Source: SZUA-430 sp964547645 (GTDB lineage Bacteria > Pseudomonadota > Alphaproteobacteria > Micropepsales > Micropepsaceae). Taken from it: a stretch of DNA of 64,000 nt. Where the stretch lies: assembly GCA_964547645.1 (NCBI GenBank), contig CAZJOM010000012.1:1-64000 (forward strand). Reading direction: 5' to 3'. Positions 54,562-63,472 of this stretch are shown piece after piece (the first letter of the stretch is position 1; every line of letters starts with the position of its first letter). The notes beneath the pieces were generated by a model. The model did not search any database. It saw only the letters and a list, made by a program, of their open reading frames with translations, and had not been told where the DNA came from. The translations under genes and the position numbers were made by a program.

Positions 54562-56043
54562 ATGAGCGAAAAGCCGACCAAAACCAGTGCCGAAAAGCCG
54601 CGCGGCTTCCGCGACCGGCTCGGGGCGGAGCTTTTGGCCGAGCGGCGCATGCTCGACGTCATCCGCGGCGTCTATGAGTCGTACGGCTTCGATCCGCTGG
54701 AAACGCCGGTCATCGAGTACGCCGATGCGCTGGGCAAATTCCTGCCCGACCAAGACCGCCCGAACGAAGGCGTCTTCGCATTCCGCGACGACGACGAAGA
54801 GTGGCTCTCGCTCCGCTACGACTTGACCGCGCCGCTCGCCCGCTTCGTGGCGGAGAATTTCGACGCGCTCCCAAAACCGTTCCGCCGCTACCAAGTCGGC
54901 CAAGTTTTCCGCAACGAGAAGCCCGGCCCGGGCCGCTACCGCGAGTTCACGCAGTTCGACGCCGACACCGTAGGCACGGCCAGTATGCTGGCCGACGCCG
55001 AACTTTGCATGATGACCTGCGATACGCTGGAGAAGTTGGGTCTCGGTGGCGACTACATCGTCAAGGTCAACAACCGCAAAGTCCTGAACGGCGTGCTCGA
55101 AGCGGTCGGCATTCCGCAAGGCAAGGACGGCGAGGGCCAACGCCTCACTGTCCTTCGCGCCATCGACAAGCTCGATCGCTTAGGCCCGGACGCGGTGCGC
55201 CAACTGTTAGGCCCCGGCCGAAAAGACGAATCCGGCGACTTCACCAAAGGCGCAAACCTGTCGCCGAACGCGATCGCCCGCGTCCTCGCCTTCACCGAGG
55301 CGGGCTCAACCGATCGCGGGTCGTTCCTGGCCGAACTCGAACGCCTCGTCGCCGATAGCACCGACGGCCAAGCGGGCGTCGGCGAACTTCGCCAGATCGA
55401 TGCCGCGCTGAGCGGCGCCGGCTACGACGGCACGCGCGTGCGCTTCGACCCCTCCGTCGTGCGCGGCCTTGCCTATTACACTGGGCCGGTGATCGAAGCT
55501 GAACTGACGTTCGAAATCAAAAACGAAGACGGCCAAGTGGTGCGCGTCGGTTCTGTCGCCGGCGGCGGTCGCTACGACGACCTCGTCACCCGCTTCAAGG
55601 GCGTGCAAGTCCCGGCGACGGGCATCTCGATCGGCGTCAGCCGCCTGCAAGCGGCCCTCGCCGCGCGCGGTACGAAGGACGCAACGTTCGGCCCCGTCGT
55701 GGTGCTCGCCATGGATAAAGACGCCGCCGCAAGTTACCTCGCCATGGCCCGCGAACTCCGCGCCGCCGGCATACGTGCCGAAGTCTACACCGGCACCTCC
55801 GGCATGAAGGCGCAGCTCAAATACGCCGATAAGCGCTTAAGCCCCGTCGCCGTCATTGAAGGCAGCGACGAACGCGCGAAGGGCGTGATCACGCTCAAGG
55901 ATCTGATCCTGGGCGCCGAACAAGCGAAAGAAATCAAAGACCGCGCGCAATGGGCGACCGGTTCGCAAGCGCAAGTCACCGTGCCGCGGAGCGAACTCGT
56001 CGCGGCGGTGAAAAAGATCTTGGCCGCACAAGCCTCCGCATGA
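54562..56043 (+). CDS. hisS: Histidyl-tRNA synthetase
   Basis: The product is 493 aa. It charges tRNA-His. Class II motif 2 is seen as RRYQVGQVFRNEKPGPGRY, and the His-A motif as VVRGLAYYTGPVIE; the C-terminal anticodon-binding domain follows (SGMKAQLKYADKRLSP). It is first in a hisS-hisZ-hisG overlap operon, which links aminoacylation to histidine synthesis and is typical of Alphaproteobacteria. Its stop overlaps the hisZ start as ATGA. Confidence 0.96.
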   Translation: MSEKPTKTSAEKPRGFRDRLGAELLAERRMLDVIRGVYESYGFDPLETPVIEYADALGKFLPDQDRPNEGVFAFRDDDEEWLSLRYDLTAPLARFVAENFDALPKPFRRYQVGQVFRNEKPGPGRYREFTQFDADTVGTASMLADAELCMMTCDTLEKLGLGGDYIVKVNNRKVLNGVLEAVGIPQGKDGEGQRLTVLRAIDKLDRLGPDAVRQLLGPGRKDESGDFTKGANLSPNAIARVLAFTEAGSTDRGSFLAELERLVADSTDGQAGVGELRQIDAALSGAGYDGTRVRFDPSVVRGLAYYTGPVIEAELTFEIKNEDGQVVRVGSVAGGGRYDDLVTRFKGVQVPATGISIGVSRLQAALAARGTKDATFGPVVVLAMDKDAAASYLAMARELRAAGIRAEVYTGTSGMKAQLKYADKRLSPVAVIEGSDERAKGVITLKDLILGAEQAKEIKDRAQWATGSQAQVTVPRSELVAAVKKILAAQASA

Positions 56044-57206
56044 TCGCCGCCCCGCCATATGACGCCGAAACGATTGCCGCGCTCGAAGCGCAGACGGCGG
56101 CGTTGCTCGACGTCTTCAAGACCTACGGCGCCGAGCGCATCGAACCCGCGATCGCCCAACCAGCCGACGCGTTCCTCGACCGCATGGGCGAGGACCTGCG
56201 CCGACGCACATATGTCTTCAACGGTCCCGACGGCCGCGAACTCTGCTTGCGCCCGGACCTCACGATCCCAACCTGCCAAGCCTATCTCGCGCGCACGCCT
56301 GCCGCGGATCGCCCGGCGAAACTGTGCTACGCCGGACCCGTGTTCCGCCACAACCCGGCCGATCCGGCGAAGCCCGGCCAAAGCACGCACGCCGGCCTCG
56401 AAAACATCAACGCCGCCAACCCCGCCGCAGCCGACGCCGAAGCGTTGATCCTCACCGACAACGCGCTCGCGCGCGCCGGCTTGAAGCACGTCGACGTCAC
56501 GCTCGGCGACCTCTCGATCTTTTCAAGCCTGCTCGAAGCGCTGGGCCTCGCGCCGCAATGGGCGGAGCGTCTGCGCCGCCACGTCTGGCGCCCGGCCTAC
56601 ATGAACGAATTGCTGAAGCGCCTGACCGGCGAAGCCGAAAGCGGCAACGCGTTCCTGGCGCATGTCGGCACGCTGCCGCCGGAAGAAGCGCGCGCGGTGC
56701 TCCGCGACGCACTCAGCCTCGGTGGCATCAAACCGATCGGCACCCGCACGATTGAAGAAATTACCGATCGCTTCCTGGCGCAGGCAGCCGATGCCTCGTC
56801 CGCGCGCATGCCCCGTGCCGTCGCCGACGCGATCACGGCATACCTCAACGTGAAGGTCCCCGCGAACCAAGCCGTTGAAACGCTGCGCAAGCTTGCGCGC
56901 ACCGCCGCCATCCCGCTCGACGCGGCGATCGCCGCGCTCGAGCGCCGCTTCGGCTTGCTCGAACGTCACGGCTTCAACCTCGCGCGCGCCACGTTCGCCG
57001 CGCAGTTCGGCCGCAACATGGAATACTACACCGGTTTCGTGTTCGAGTTCCGCGCTGCGGCAGGTAACCCGCCGATCGCCGGCGGCGGCCGCTATGACAA
57101 TCTCCTAACGGCACTCGGCGCGCCCAGGCCCGCGCCGGCCGTCGGCCTCGCCATTTACGGCGAACGCGTCCTCGCTGCGCGCGCCGCGCAAGGCGGTGGC
57201 GCGTGA
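56040..57206 (+). CDS. hisZ: ATP phosphoribosyltransferase regulatory subunit HisZ
   Basis: The product is about 388 aa from the ATG overlapping the hisS stop; a longer frame reaches into hisS and is rejected. It is a HisRS-like catalytic-core paralogue without tRNA-charging function. The motif-2 region is changed to FRHNPADPAKPGQS, and GRNMEYYTGFVFEF replaces the His-A motif. HisZ completes and regulates short-form HisG as a hetero-octamer. It overlaps hisG as GTGA. Confidence 0.94.
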   Translation: MIAAPPYDAETIAALEAQTAALLDVFKTYGAERIEPAIAQPADAFLDRMGEDLRRRTYVFNGPDGRELCLRPDLTIPTCQAYLARTPAADRPAKLCYAGPVFRHNPADPAKPGQSTHAGLENINAANPAAADAEALILTDNALARAGLKHVDVTLGDLSIFSSLLEALGLAPQWAERLRRHVWRPAYMNELLKRLTGEAESGNAFLAHVGTLPPEEARAVLRDALSLGGIKPIGTRTIEEITDRFLAQAADASSARMPRAVADAITAYLNVKVPANQAVETLRKLARTAAIPLDAAIAALERRFGLLERHGFNLARATFAAQFGRNMEYYTGFVFEFRAAAGNPPIAGGGRYDNLLTALGAPRPAPAVGLAIYGERVLAARAAQGGGA

Positions 57207-58165
57207 GCTTGATCCTCGCCATCCCGTCGAAGGGCCGTCTGCAGGAACAGGCGCTCGCGTTCCTCGCCGACGCCGGCCTGACGCTCAGCCAATCGCGCGG
57301 CAACCGCGACTATGCGGCAAAGCTCGCCGGCGTCGACAACGTCACGGTCTCGCTGCTCTCCGCGTCCGAAATCGCCGACGAACTGAACGCCGGCCGCGTC
57401 CACCTCGGCATCAGCGGCGAAGATCTGCTGCGCGAACACGGCCAAGGTGGCGATCGCACGCTCGTCGTCGAAAAGCTGGGCTTCGGCAAGGCGAACGTCG
57501 TGGTCGCCGTACCGCGCTCGTGGATTGACGTGGCCACCATGTCCGACCTCGACGACGTGGCCTCACTGTTTCACGCGCGCCACCACCGCCGACTGCGTGT
57601 CGCGACCAAGTACATGAACCTGACCCGCGACTTCTTCGCCAGTCACGGCATCGCCGATTACCGCATCGTCGAAAGCCTCGGCGCCACCGAAGGCGCGCCC
57701 GCTTCCGGCAACGCGGAAGCGATCGTCGACATCACGACAACGGGCGCGACGCTCGCCGCGAACGATCTGAAAATCCTGGACGACGGCCTGATCCTCGAGA
57801 GCCAGGCCGTGTTGGCGGCAGGCCTCGGCGCGAACTGGAACGACGACGCGAAGCAATCCGCCCGCGTCATGCTCGAACGCATCGCCGCTCGCGCGCTCGC
57901 CAAGACCGCGCAAGTCGTCCGCGTCCGCATGGATACCGGCGTCGAAGCGGCACTGCCCGTTTTGGAGCGCAGCCTCGGTGCGAAAACTCTCTCCCGCACC
58001 GCAGGGGGCGAAGCCGCCATCCTCATCCCGACCGCCAACCTCTCCATGGCGATCACGGTCCTCCGCAGCTCCGGCGCCCAAGGCACCGTAACCTCTGACC
58101 GCACCGACTACGTCTTCACGCCGGAGAATCCGCTGTTTGGAAAACTGCAAGCCCGACTCCGCTGA
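57203..58165 (+). CDS. hisG: ATP phosphoribosyltransferase catalytic subunit
   Basis: The product is 320 aa from a GTG overlapping hisZ. It makes phosphoribosyl-ATP, the first step of histidine biosynthesis. LAIPSKGRLQEQALAFL at the start and EAIVDITTTGATLAANDLK (the PRPP-binding region) are diagnostic. At 320 aa it is longer than the minimal ~230-aa short form and carries an extra C-terminal stretch, yet HisZ is present. The end lies next to an intergenic repeat. Confidence 0.95.
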   Translation: MSLILAIPSKGRLQEQALAFLADAGLTLSQSRGNRDYAAKLAGVDNVTVSLLSASEIADELNAGRVHLGISGEDLLREHGQGGDRTLVVEKLGFGKANVVVAVPRSWIDVATMSDLDDVASLFHARHHRRLRVATKYMNLTRDFFASHGIADYRIVESLGATEGAPASGNAEAIVDITTTGATLAANDLKILDDGLILESQAVLAAGLGANWNDDAKQSARVMLERIAARALAKTAQVVRVRMDTGVEAALPVLERSLGAKTLSRTAGGEAAILIPTANLSMAITVLRSSGAQGTVTSDRTDYVFTPENPLFGKLQARLR

Positions 58166-58184
58166 GCGCGCGTCGAGTCAGCAC

Positions 58185-58415
58185 GATTTCACCACAAAGA
58201 CACCAAGACGCACCAAGTTCCACCAAGGGGCTGCGGCTGGATCACGTCTTGCTGTTCAACCACAGAACATTCGGGCGCGAAGCGCCCCTTCTTTCGTCGT
58301 TCGCGACGCTTCGAATTCGGAAGGCGCTTCGCGCCGAAGAGATAGGCATCAGACCCAACACCACGACGGCATCTTGGTGAAACTTCGTACTTCTTGGTGC
58401 CTTCGTGGTGGAATC
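58185..58415. repeat. Inverted-repeat intergenic element with internal hairpins
   Basis: Left arm 58185-58229 (TTTCACCACAAAGACACCAAG...) and right arm 58370-58415 are imperfect inverted copies of about 45 bases. The middle holds three perfect small stems: GGGCGC/GCGCCC at 58273-58287, CGTCG/CGACG around a TTCG loop at 58295-58308, and GGCGC/GCGCC at 58323-58335. The CACCAAG-rich arms resemble dispersed intergenic repeats seen in many bacteria. No transposase is present, so it could be a MITE-like or structured-RNA element. Confidence 0.6.
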
Positions 58416-58450
58416 TTTCTGACTCTCCACGACGCCGAGGCTCGACGAAC

Positions 58451-58894
58451 TCAATACCGCTTCGTCATCAACGGTCGCCCGGTCTCGCGAAAGCCTCGCC
58501 GCGCATAGAGCGCCATCACGCGCCGGTTCTGCGGCATCGCCTCAAGATGCATCGCTTTGACCTTCAACCGCCGCACCTCTTTGTCGAGCGCTACCAACGC
58601 CGCCTCGCCAAGTCCATGCCCGCGAAACGTCGGCTCGACATAGAACTCGTCCAGAAACGCATCGATCCCGCCATACTCGATACTGAACCCAAGCCCGATG
58701 ACGAGATACCCAATCGTCTTCCGTTGCGTCTCGATCAGATAGCCGCGCCCATATGGAGTCCCAGCGCAAAGCACCTTCAACGCCCGCCGCCCACCCAACG
58801 ACAACGGATGCCCATCCTCCTCATTGAACGCCATCGCCATGCGCGTGAGCTCGCGCAGGTCGCCAGGCGCGACGGCCCGAAGTTTCACGGTCAA
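58451..58894 (-). CDS. GNAT-family N-acetyltransferase
   Basis: The product is 147 aa. The acetyl-CoA loop is seen as EPTFRGHGLGEAAL (R/Q-x-x-G-x-G/A type), preceded by the beta-4 strand IGYLVIGLGF and followed by MHLEAMPQNRRVMALYARRGF, the classic GNAT C-terminal half. The acceptor is unknown. It ends inside an AT-lighter stretch beside the inverted repeat and starts 3 bases after the flavoprotein stop, so it may be co-transcribed with it. Confidence 0.86.
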   Translation of the reverse strand: MTVKLRAVAPGDLRELTRMAMAFNEEDGHPLSLGGRRALKVLCAGTPYGRGYLIETQRKTIGYLVIGLGFSIEYGGIDAFLDEFYVEPTFRGHGLGEAALVALDKEVRRLKVKAMHLEAMPQNRRVMALYARRGFRETGRPLMTKRY

Positions 58895-58897
58895 GCG

Positions 58898-60693
58898 TTA
58901 GACCCCAGCCATCGCACCGCGCACACCTACCGCACGCCCCGCCGGATCGATCAGCACGCCCGGATTCAAAATCCCATCCGGATCCACCGCCGCCTTCGCC
59001 GCGCGCAACGCCTCTGCGAACAGCGGCGGACACTCGCGCGAATAGCCTGGCCGATGATCGCGGCCGACCGCGTGATGGTGCGTGATCGTCCCGCCCGCGC
59101 TCACCACGACGTCGTTCGCGACCGCCTTGATCTCCTGCCACTGCTCCAGCAGCGCGCTCGTTCGCCCCAATGCCTGGAAACTGAAATAGGGCGCCGGTCC
59201 ATCCGGATAGACATGCGTGAACCGGCACGTCACGTGGCCGGGCTTGCCCGTCACCCGCTTCAGCACATCGTGCATCTTCGCCTTCACCTCCGCGTGAAAC
59301 GCTGGGAAGCGATCCCATGTTGTCGCCGTCTCGAACGTATCGACGATGAGCCCCAGCGGCGTCAGCACCTCGCGATAGAACGGCGCGCGCAAGAACGCAT
59401 TGCGCCAAGCGCCCGCCGCCCCCTCGCGATGCTCCGCGCCGGAAGCGGCTTTCGGCGCATCCGCCACGCCACCGTGATCGCGCACCAACTCCAACGCGCG
59501 CGCCAGCTTCGCATCCTGAGGATGATCTGCACTCTCGAACGCCAGCACCAGCAGCGCCGCCGATCCGTCGCCAGCCATCGTGCCCAGCGCCTCTTCTGCA
59601 TCGATCAAGCGGCAGTTCGACGGATTGAGCCCCGATTGCGAAAGCGCCCGCACCGCCTCCGCGGCCTTCAAGAAGTCCGCGAACTTCACCGACGCCGACG
59701 CCCGGAACGTCGGCGCATCCTGCAACCGCATCCACGCCTCGGTAATGACGCCTAAAATGCCTTCGGAGCCCAGGAACAACCGCTCCGGCTGTGGTCCCGC
59801 ACCGGAGCCCGGCAAGCGCCGCGTCTGCATGGTCCCCTTGGGCGTCACCACGCACATCGCCTCCACGAAGTCGTCGATATGTGTATAGAGGCTCGCAAAG
59901 TGCCCGCCTGATCGCGTCGCGATCCAGCCGCCCAAGGTCGAATACTCAAAGCTCTGCGGAAAGTGGCGCAACGTCAGCTTTTGCGGCTTCAACTGCGCCT
60001 CAAGTGCGGGCCCAAACGCCCCCGCCTGAATGCGCGCTGCGCGGCTTGCGCGGTCGATCTCCAGAACCTTTCCCATCCGCGCCATATCGAGTGAAACGAC
60101 ACCCGCATAGCCTTCGCCGACATCGCACTCGACCCCGCCGCACACACTCGNNNNNNNNNNNNNNNNNNNNNNNNNNNNNNNNNNNNNNNNNNNNNNNNNN
60201 NNNNNNNNNNNNNNNNNNNNNNNNNNNNNNNNNNNNNNNNNNNNNNNNNNACGACACCCGCATAGCCTTCGCCGACATCGCACTCGACCCCGCCGCACAC
60301 ACTCGACCCGCCGCCGAACGGAATGACGGCGGCTTTCGCGTCAGCCGCCCAGGAGAGCACGGCGGCAACGTCCGCCTCGCTCTCCGGATAGGCGACGACG
60401 TCGGGCGGGCAGGGCACTTGCCGCTGAAACATGCGCACATAGTCCGGGAAGGACTTGCCATAGGCGTGTACCAACCGCTCGTGGTTGTCGCTGGTGCACA
60501 GCCGAGCGATCGCGCCCTTAGGTTCCACACGCGGTCGGCGTAGATCGAAATCCTCGACCTTCGGCGCAGACGGCGGCGGTTTCAACGTCGTTCCGAACTT
60601 CTGTCCGAACAGCCGCGCCAAGAAGACCGCCTCGTCCTCGCCAACGGTTTGTTCTTCCGTTCCCCAGCCGTAGAATTTCCGTCGCGCTGCCAT
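58898..60693 (-). CDS. FAD-binding oxidase (alkyl-DHAP-synthase-like), interrupted by an assembly gap
   Basis: Read on the minus strand, the gene starts at 60693, reaches the N-run at 60250 and resumes at 60150 in a second copy of the same 55 bases. Deleting one 55-base copy and the 100 N leaves 1641 bases, a single 546-aa frame with no stop. The N-terminal FAD_binding_4 domain has PFGGGSSVCGGVE (flavin pyrophosphate loop) and the C-terminal oxidase domain has THVYPDGPAPYF and HHHAVGRDH. The family includes alkyldihydroxyacetonephosphate synthases and other flavin oxidases; the actual substrate is unsure. It diverges from the MFS gene. Confidence 0.85.
60096..60305. other. Assembly gap flanked by a 55-base exact duplicate
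   Basis: Bases 60096-60150 and 60251-60305 are identical and flank 100 N. The size equals a common k-mer used by de Bruijn assemblers, so this is most likely two contig ends that overlap, not missing sequence. True coordinates to the right are then shifted by 155. Confidence 0.85.
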
Positions 60694-60791
60694 GAGCCGC
60701 CTCTTTGTGCAATGCGATGCACCTTGCGGAACGCTGGGTGCCTAGGTCAATGTGATCCTAAGAGGAAACGAACAGAAAAGGCCATCATCTC

Positions 60792-62108
60792 ATGAGCGCA
60801 GACAGCGCCACCGTCACGGCTGTGCCTGCAAGCGGGCGCAACCTTGCGACGTTCGATAAGGTCTACATCCTCGCGCTGTTGTTGTTGGTCTACATCTCGA
60901 ACTACGCCGACCGCATTCTGCTCGGCATCCTGCTGCCGGCGATCAAGGCTGAGTTTCACCTCACCGATCTCCAACTTGGCTTTCTGCACGGCACCGCCTT
61001 TGCGATCTTCTACGCCACGCTGGGGATTCCGATCGCGATCTATGCCGATCGTGGCAACCGGAAGGCCGTGATCGTTGCGGCCACGGCGATCTGGTCCATG
61101 ATGACGGCTGTCTGCGGTCTTGCTCAGAACTTCGTTCAGCTTGTGGTCGCGCGCATCGGCGTCGGGATCGGTGAAGCAGGTTCGAATCCGCCGTCCCACG
61201 CGATCATCTCCGATCTCTTCACGATCAAGTATCGTGGCACGGCGCTCGCCATCTTCTCGCAAGGCGTGTCGCTCGGCATCGTCGTTGGTCTCTATGGTGG
61301 GGCCCAGGTTGCCGAAGCGTATGGTTGGCGCGTGGCGTTCTACGCCTTGGGGCTGCCGGGCCTCTTGATTGCGCTCTTGGTCGCCATGACGATGATCGAA
61401 CCGCGGCGCGGCGCCTCCGACGGCCATACGTTTGTCGGTGCGCCTCCTTCGTTTCGAAAGACGCTGAGCTTCATCTTCTCGCAGCCGGCCCTCATTCACA
61501 TCATGATCGGCGCGACGCTGACGACGGTTGTGGGTTACTCCGGTGTCCTCTGGTGGCCGTCGTTCATCGTTCGCTCGCATGGGTTAAGCCCGGCCGAGAT
61601 GAGCGGCTTCTTGGCGCTCGTCTTTGGTTTGGGCTCGGGCCTCGGCATCTTCCTTGGTGGCATTCTCTCCGACTATTTTGGCCGCAAGAACGTCGCGCTG
61701 ATGCCGCGCGTCGTCGCCGCCGCGATCCTGTTCGGTCTGCCGTTCGGCGCGGCCGTGTACCTTGTCGAAGATTCCGCGCTCGTCTTCGCGATCATTGGCA
61801 TCCCGGCGGCCGCGGGCGGCGCCTATCTCGGACCGACAATGGCGCTCGTGCAGAGTCTCGTCGGCGTCCGCATGCGCACGGTGGCCTCAGCGTTCTTCTT
61901 GTTCGTCATTAACCTGATCGGGATGGGTGCGGGGTCGGCCATGATCGGCGCCTTGAGCGATACTCTGACCCCGGCCTTCGGGGAGCATGCGCTGCGCTAC
62001 ACGCTGCTGATCATGATGGCGTTCAACGTCTGGGCGGCGTATCACTACTGGCGCGCCGGCGCCTATGTGGCCGACGGCTTGAAGCGCGCCCAGGAGGCCT
62101 CATCATAG
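60792..62108 (+). CDS. MFS transporter of the spinster type
   Basis: The product is 438 aa with 12 predicted helices. The N-terminal half has NYADRILLGILLPAIKAEFHL and the loop IAIYADRGNRKAVI (the MFS motif between helices 2 and 3). The sequence resembles spinster-family carriers of lipids, sugars or organic anions; the substrate is not deducible. The start is the ATG at 60792. Its stop is immediately followed by, or overlaps, the aminotransferase frame; AGGAGG sits 9 bases before the stop codon, inside its last codons. Confidence 0.88.
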   Translation: MSADSATVTAVPASGRNLATFDKVYILALLLLVYISNYADRILLGILLPAIKAEFHLTDLQLGFLHGTAFAIFYATLGIPIAIYADRGNRKAVIVAATAIWSMMTAVCGLAQNFVQLVVARIGVGIGEAGSNPPSHAIISDLFTIKYRGTALAIFSQGVSLGIVVGLYGGAQVAEAYGWRVAFYALGLPGLLIALLVAMTMIEPRRGASDGHTFVGAPPSFRKTLSFIFSQPALIHIMIGATLTTVVGYSGVLWWPSFIVRSHGLSPAEMSGFLALVFGLGSGLGIFLGGILSDYFGRKNVALMPRVVAAAILFGLPFGAAVYLVEDSALVFAIIGIPAAAGGAYLGPTMALVQSLVGVRMRTVASAFFLFVINLIGMGAGSAMIGALSDTLTPAFGEHALRYTLLIMMAFNVWAAYHYWRAGAYVADGLKRAQEASS

Positions 62109-63472
62109 CTGCGACGTTCTCCGACGATGCCATCGCTGCTCTAACGGCCCGCGAACGCGACCGGTTCGCCGCACGCAATCCGAAGTCTGCCCACCTCGCC
62201 GGCGAAGCAAAGCGCTCGCTCTTTGGCGGCGTACCGATGCATTGGATGGCCGACTGGCCGACGCCGTTCCCGCTGTTCGTCGCGCAAGCAAACGGCGCGC
62301 GCTTCCAGGATGTCGACGGTAACGAGTACGTCGACTTTTGCTTGGGCGACACCGGTTCGATGTTCGGCCATTCGCCGCCCGCCGTCGCTGACGCCATTCG
62401 CGAACAAGCGGGCAGGGGCTACACGACCATGCTCCCTGGCGAAGACGCTGTCTGGGTCGGCGACGAACTCGCCCGCCGCTTCGGCTTGCCCTTCTGGCAA
62501 GTGGCGGCGACCGCGACCGACGCCAACCGCTACGCGCTCCGCTGGGCCCGCGCCGTCACCGGCCGCGACAAGATTCTCGTCTTCGACGGCTGCTATCACG
62601 GCACTGTCGAAGAAACCATGGTGCGCTTGAAGCGTGAAAAAACCATCGCGCGCCCCGGCCAACTCGGCTCGGTCACGGATGTCGAACGAACGACACGTGT
62701 CGTGGAGTTCAATGACCTCGCCGCACTAGAGAGAGAGCTCGCCCCCGGCGACATCGCCGCCGTCCTTGCCGAACCCGCGATGACGAACATCGGCATGGTC
62801 TTGCCTGACGCGGGCTACCACGACGCACTGCGCCAACTCACGCGCCAACGCGGCACGCTTCTCATCATCGACGAAACGCACACGATCTCAACCGGCCCCG
62901 GCGGCTACACGCGCGCGTTCAATCTCGCGCCCGACATTTTCGTGCTCGGCAAGCCGATCGCCGGCGGCATCCCGTGTGCCGTGTTCGGTTTCACCGCCGA
63001 TGTCGCGGCACGCATGGAGCAAGCCCGCACCAAAGCGGCAAGCGACGGCCACGGCCACTCCGGCATGGGCACGACACTCTCCGCGAACGCCTTCGCCATG
63101 CACGCTATGCGGGCAAACCTCGCGCACGTGATGACTGATCAAGCTTACGCGCACATGATCTCAGGCGCGGAACGTCTCAGCACCAATCTCCAATCCCTAA
63201 TCGCCAGATACCAACTCCCATGGTCGGTCACCCAAATCGGCGCCCGGGTGGAGTTCCAATTCAGCACAAAACCGCCGCGAACCGGGCGCGAAGCCGAAGC
63301 CGCCTTCCATGACCCGTTGGAAAAGTGCATCCATCTCGCACTTCTTAACCGGGGCGTAATGATCACCCCGTTTCACAATATGATTCTAATCTGCCCGGAA
63401 ACGACGGCGGCCGATGTCGATCGTCTCGTTGCGGCGTTGACCGAAGTAATCGACGAGTTGAACCATGCTTGA
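62102..63472 (+). CDS. Class III aminotransferase (glutamate-1-semialdehyde aminomutase-like), unusual start
   Basis: The product is at least 411 aa from ATG 62237, but about 45 family-like residues continue in frame upstream (ALTARERDRFAARNPKS, then RSLFGGVP). These contain no ATG, GTG or TTG, while AGGAGG lies 4 bases before an ATC at 62102 (7 before an ATA). Conserved motifs are GSMFGHSPPAV, IIDETHTISTGPGGYT (Asp of PLP) and LGKPIAGGIPCAVFGF (the PLP Lys). It transfers an amino group between a keto acid and an omega- or alpha-amino donor. It overlaps the MFS and glutamine-synthetase-like genes, so they act together. Confidence 0.85.
   Translation: MIAATFSDDAIAALTARERDRFAARNPKSAHLAGEAKRSLFGGVPMHWMADWPTPFPLFVAQANGARFQDVDGNEYVDFCLGDTGSMFGHSPPAVADAIREQAGRGYTTMLPGEDAVWVGDELARRFGLPFWQVAATATDANRYALRWARAVTGRDKILVFDGCYHGTVEETMVRLKREKTIARPGQLGSVTDVERTTRVVEFNDLAALERELAPGDIAAVLAEPAMTNIGMVLPDAGYHDALRQLTRQRGTLLIIDETHTISTGPGGYTRAFNLAPDIFVLGKPIAGGIPCAVFGFTADVAARMEQARTKAASDGHGHSGMGTTLSANAFAMHAMRANLAHVMTDQAYAHMISGAERLSTNLQSLIARYQLPWSVTQIGARVEFQFSTKPPRTGREAEAAFHDPLEKCIHLALLNRGVMITPFHNMILICPETTAADVDRLVAALTEVIDELNHA

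Noticed and set aside
58242..58454. Small minus-strand frame within the inverted repeat
   Set aside because: Its protein is a translation of the dispersed repeat, not a conserved gene.
58394..59755. 453-aa plus-strand frame opposite the GNAT and flavoprotein genes
   Set aside because: It spans two real minus-strand genes and is Arg/His-rich with no recognisable family.
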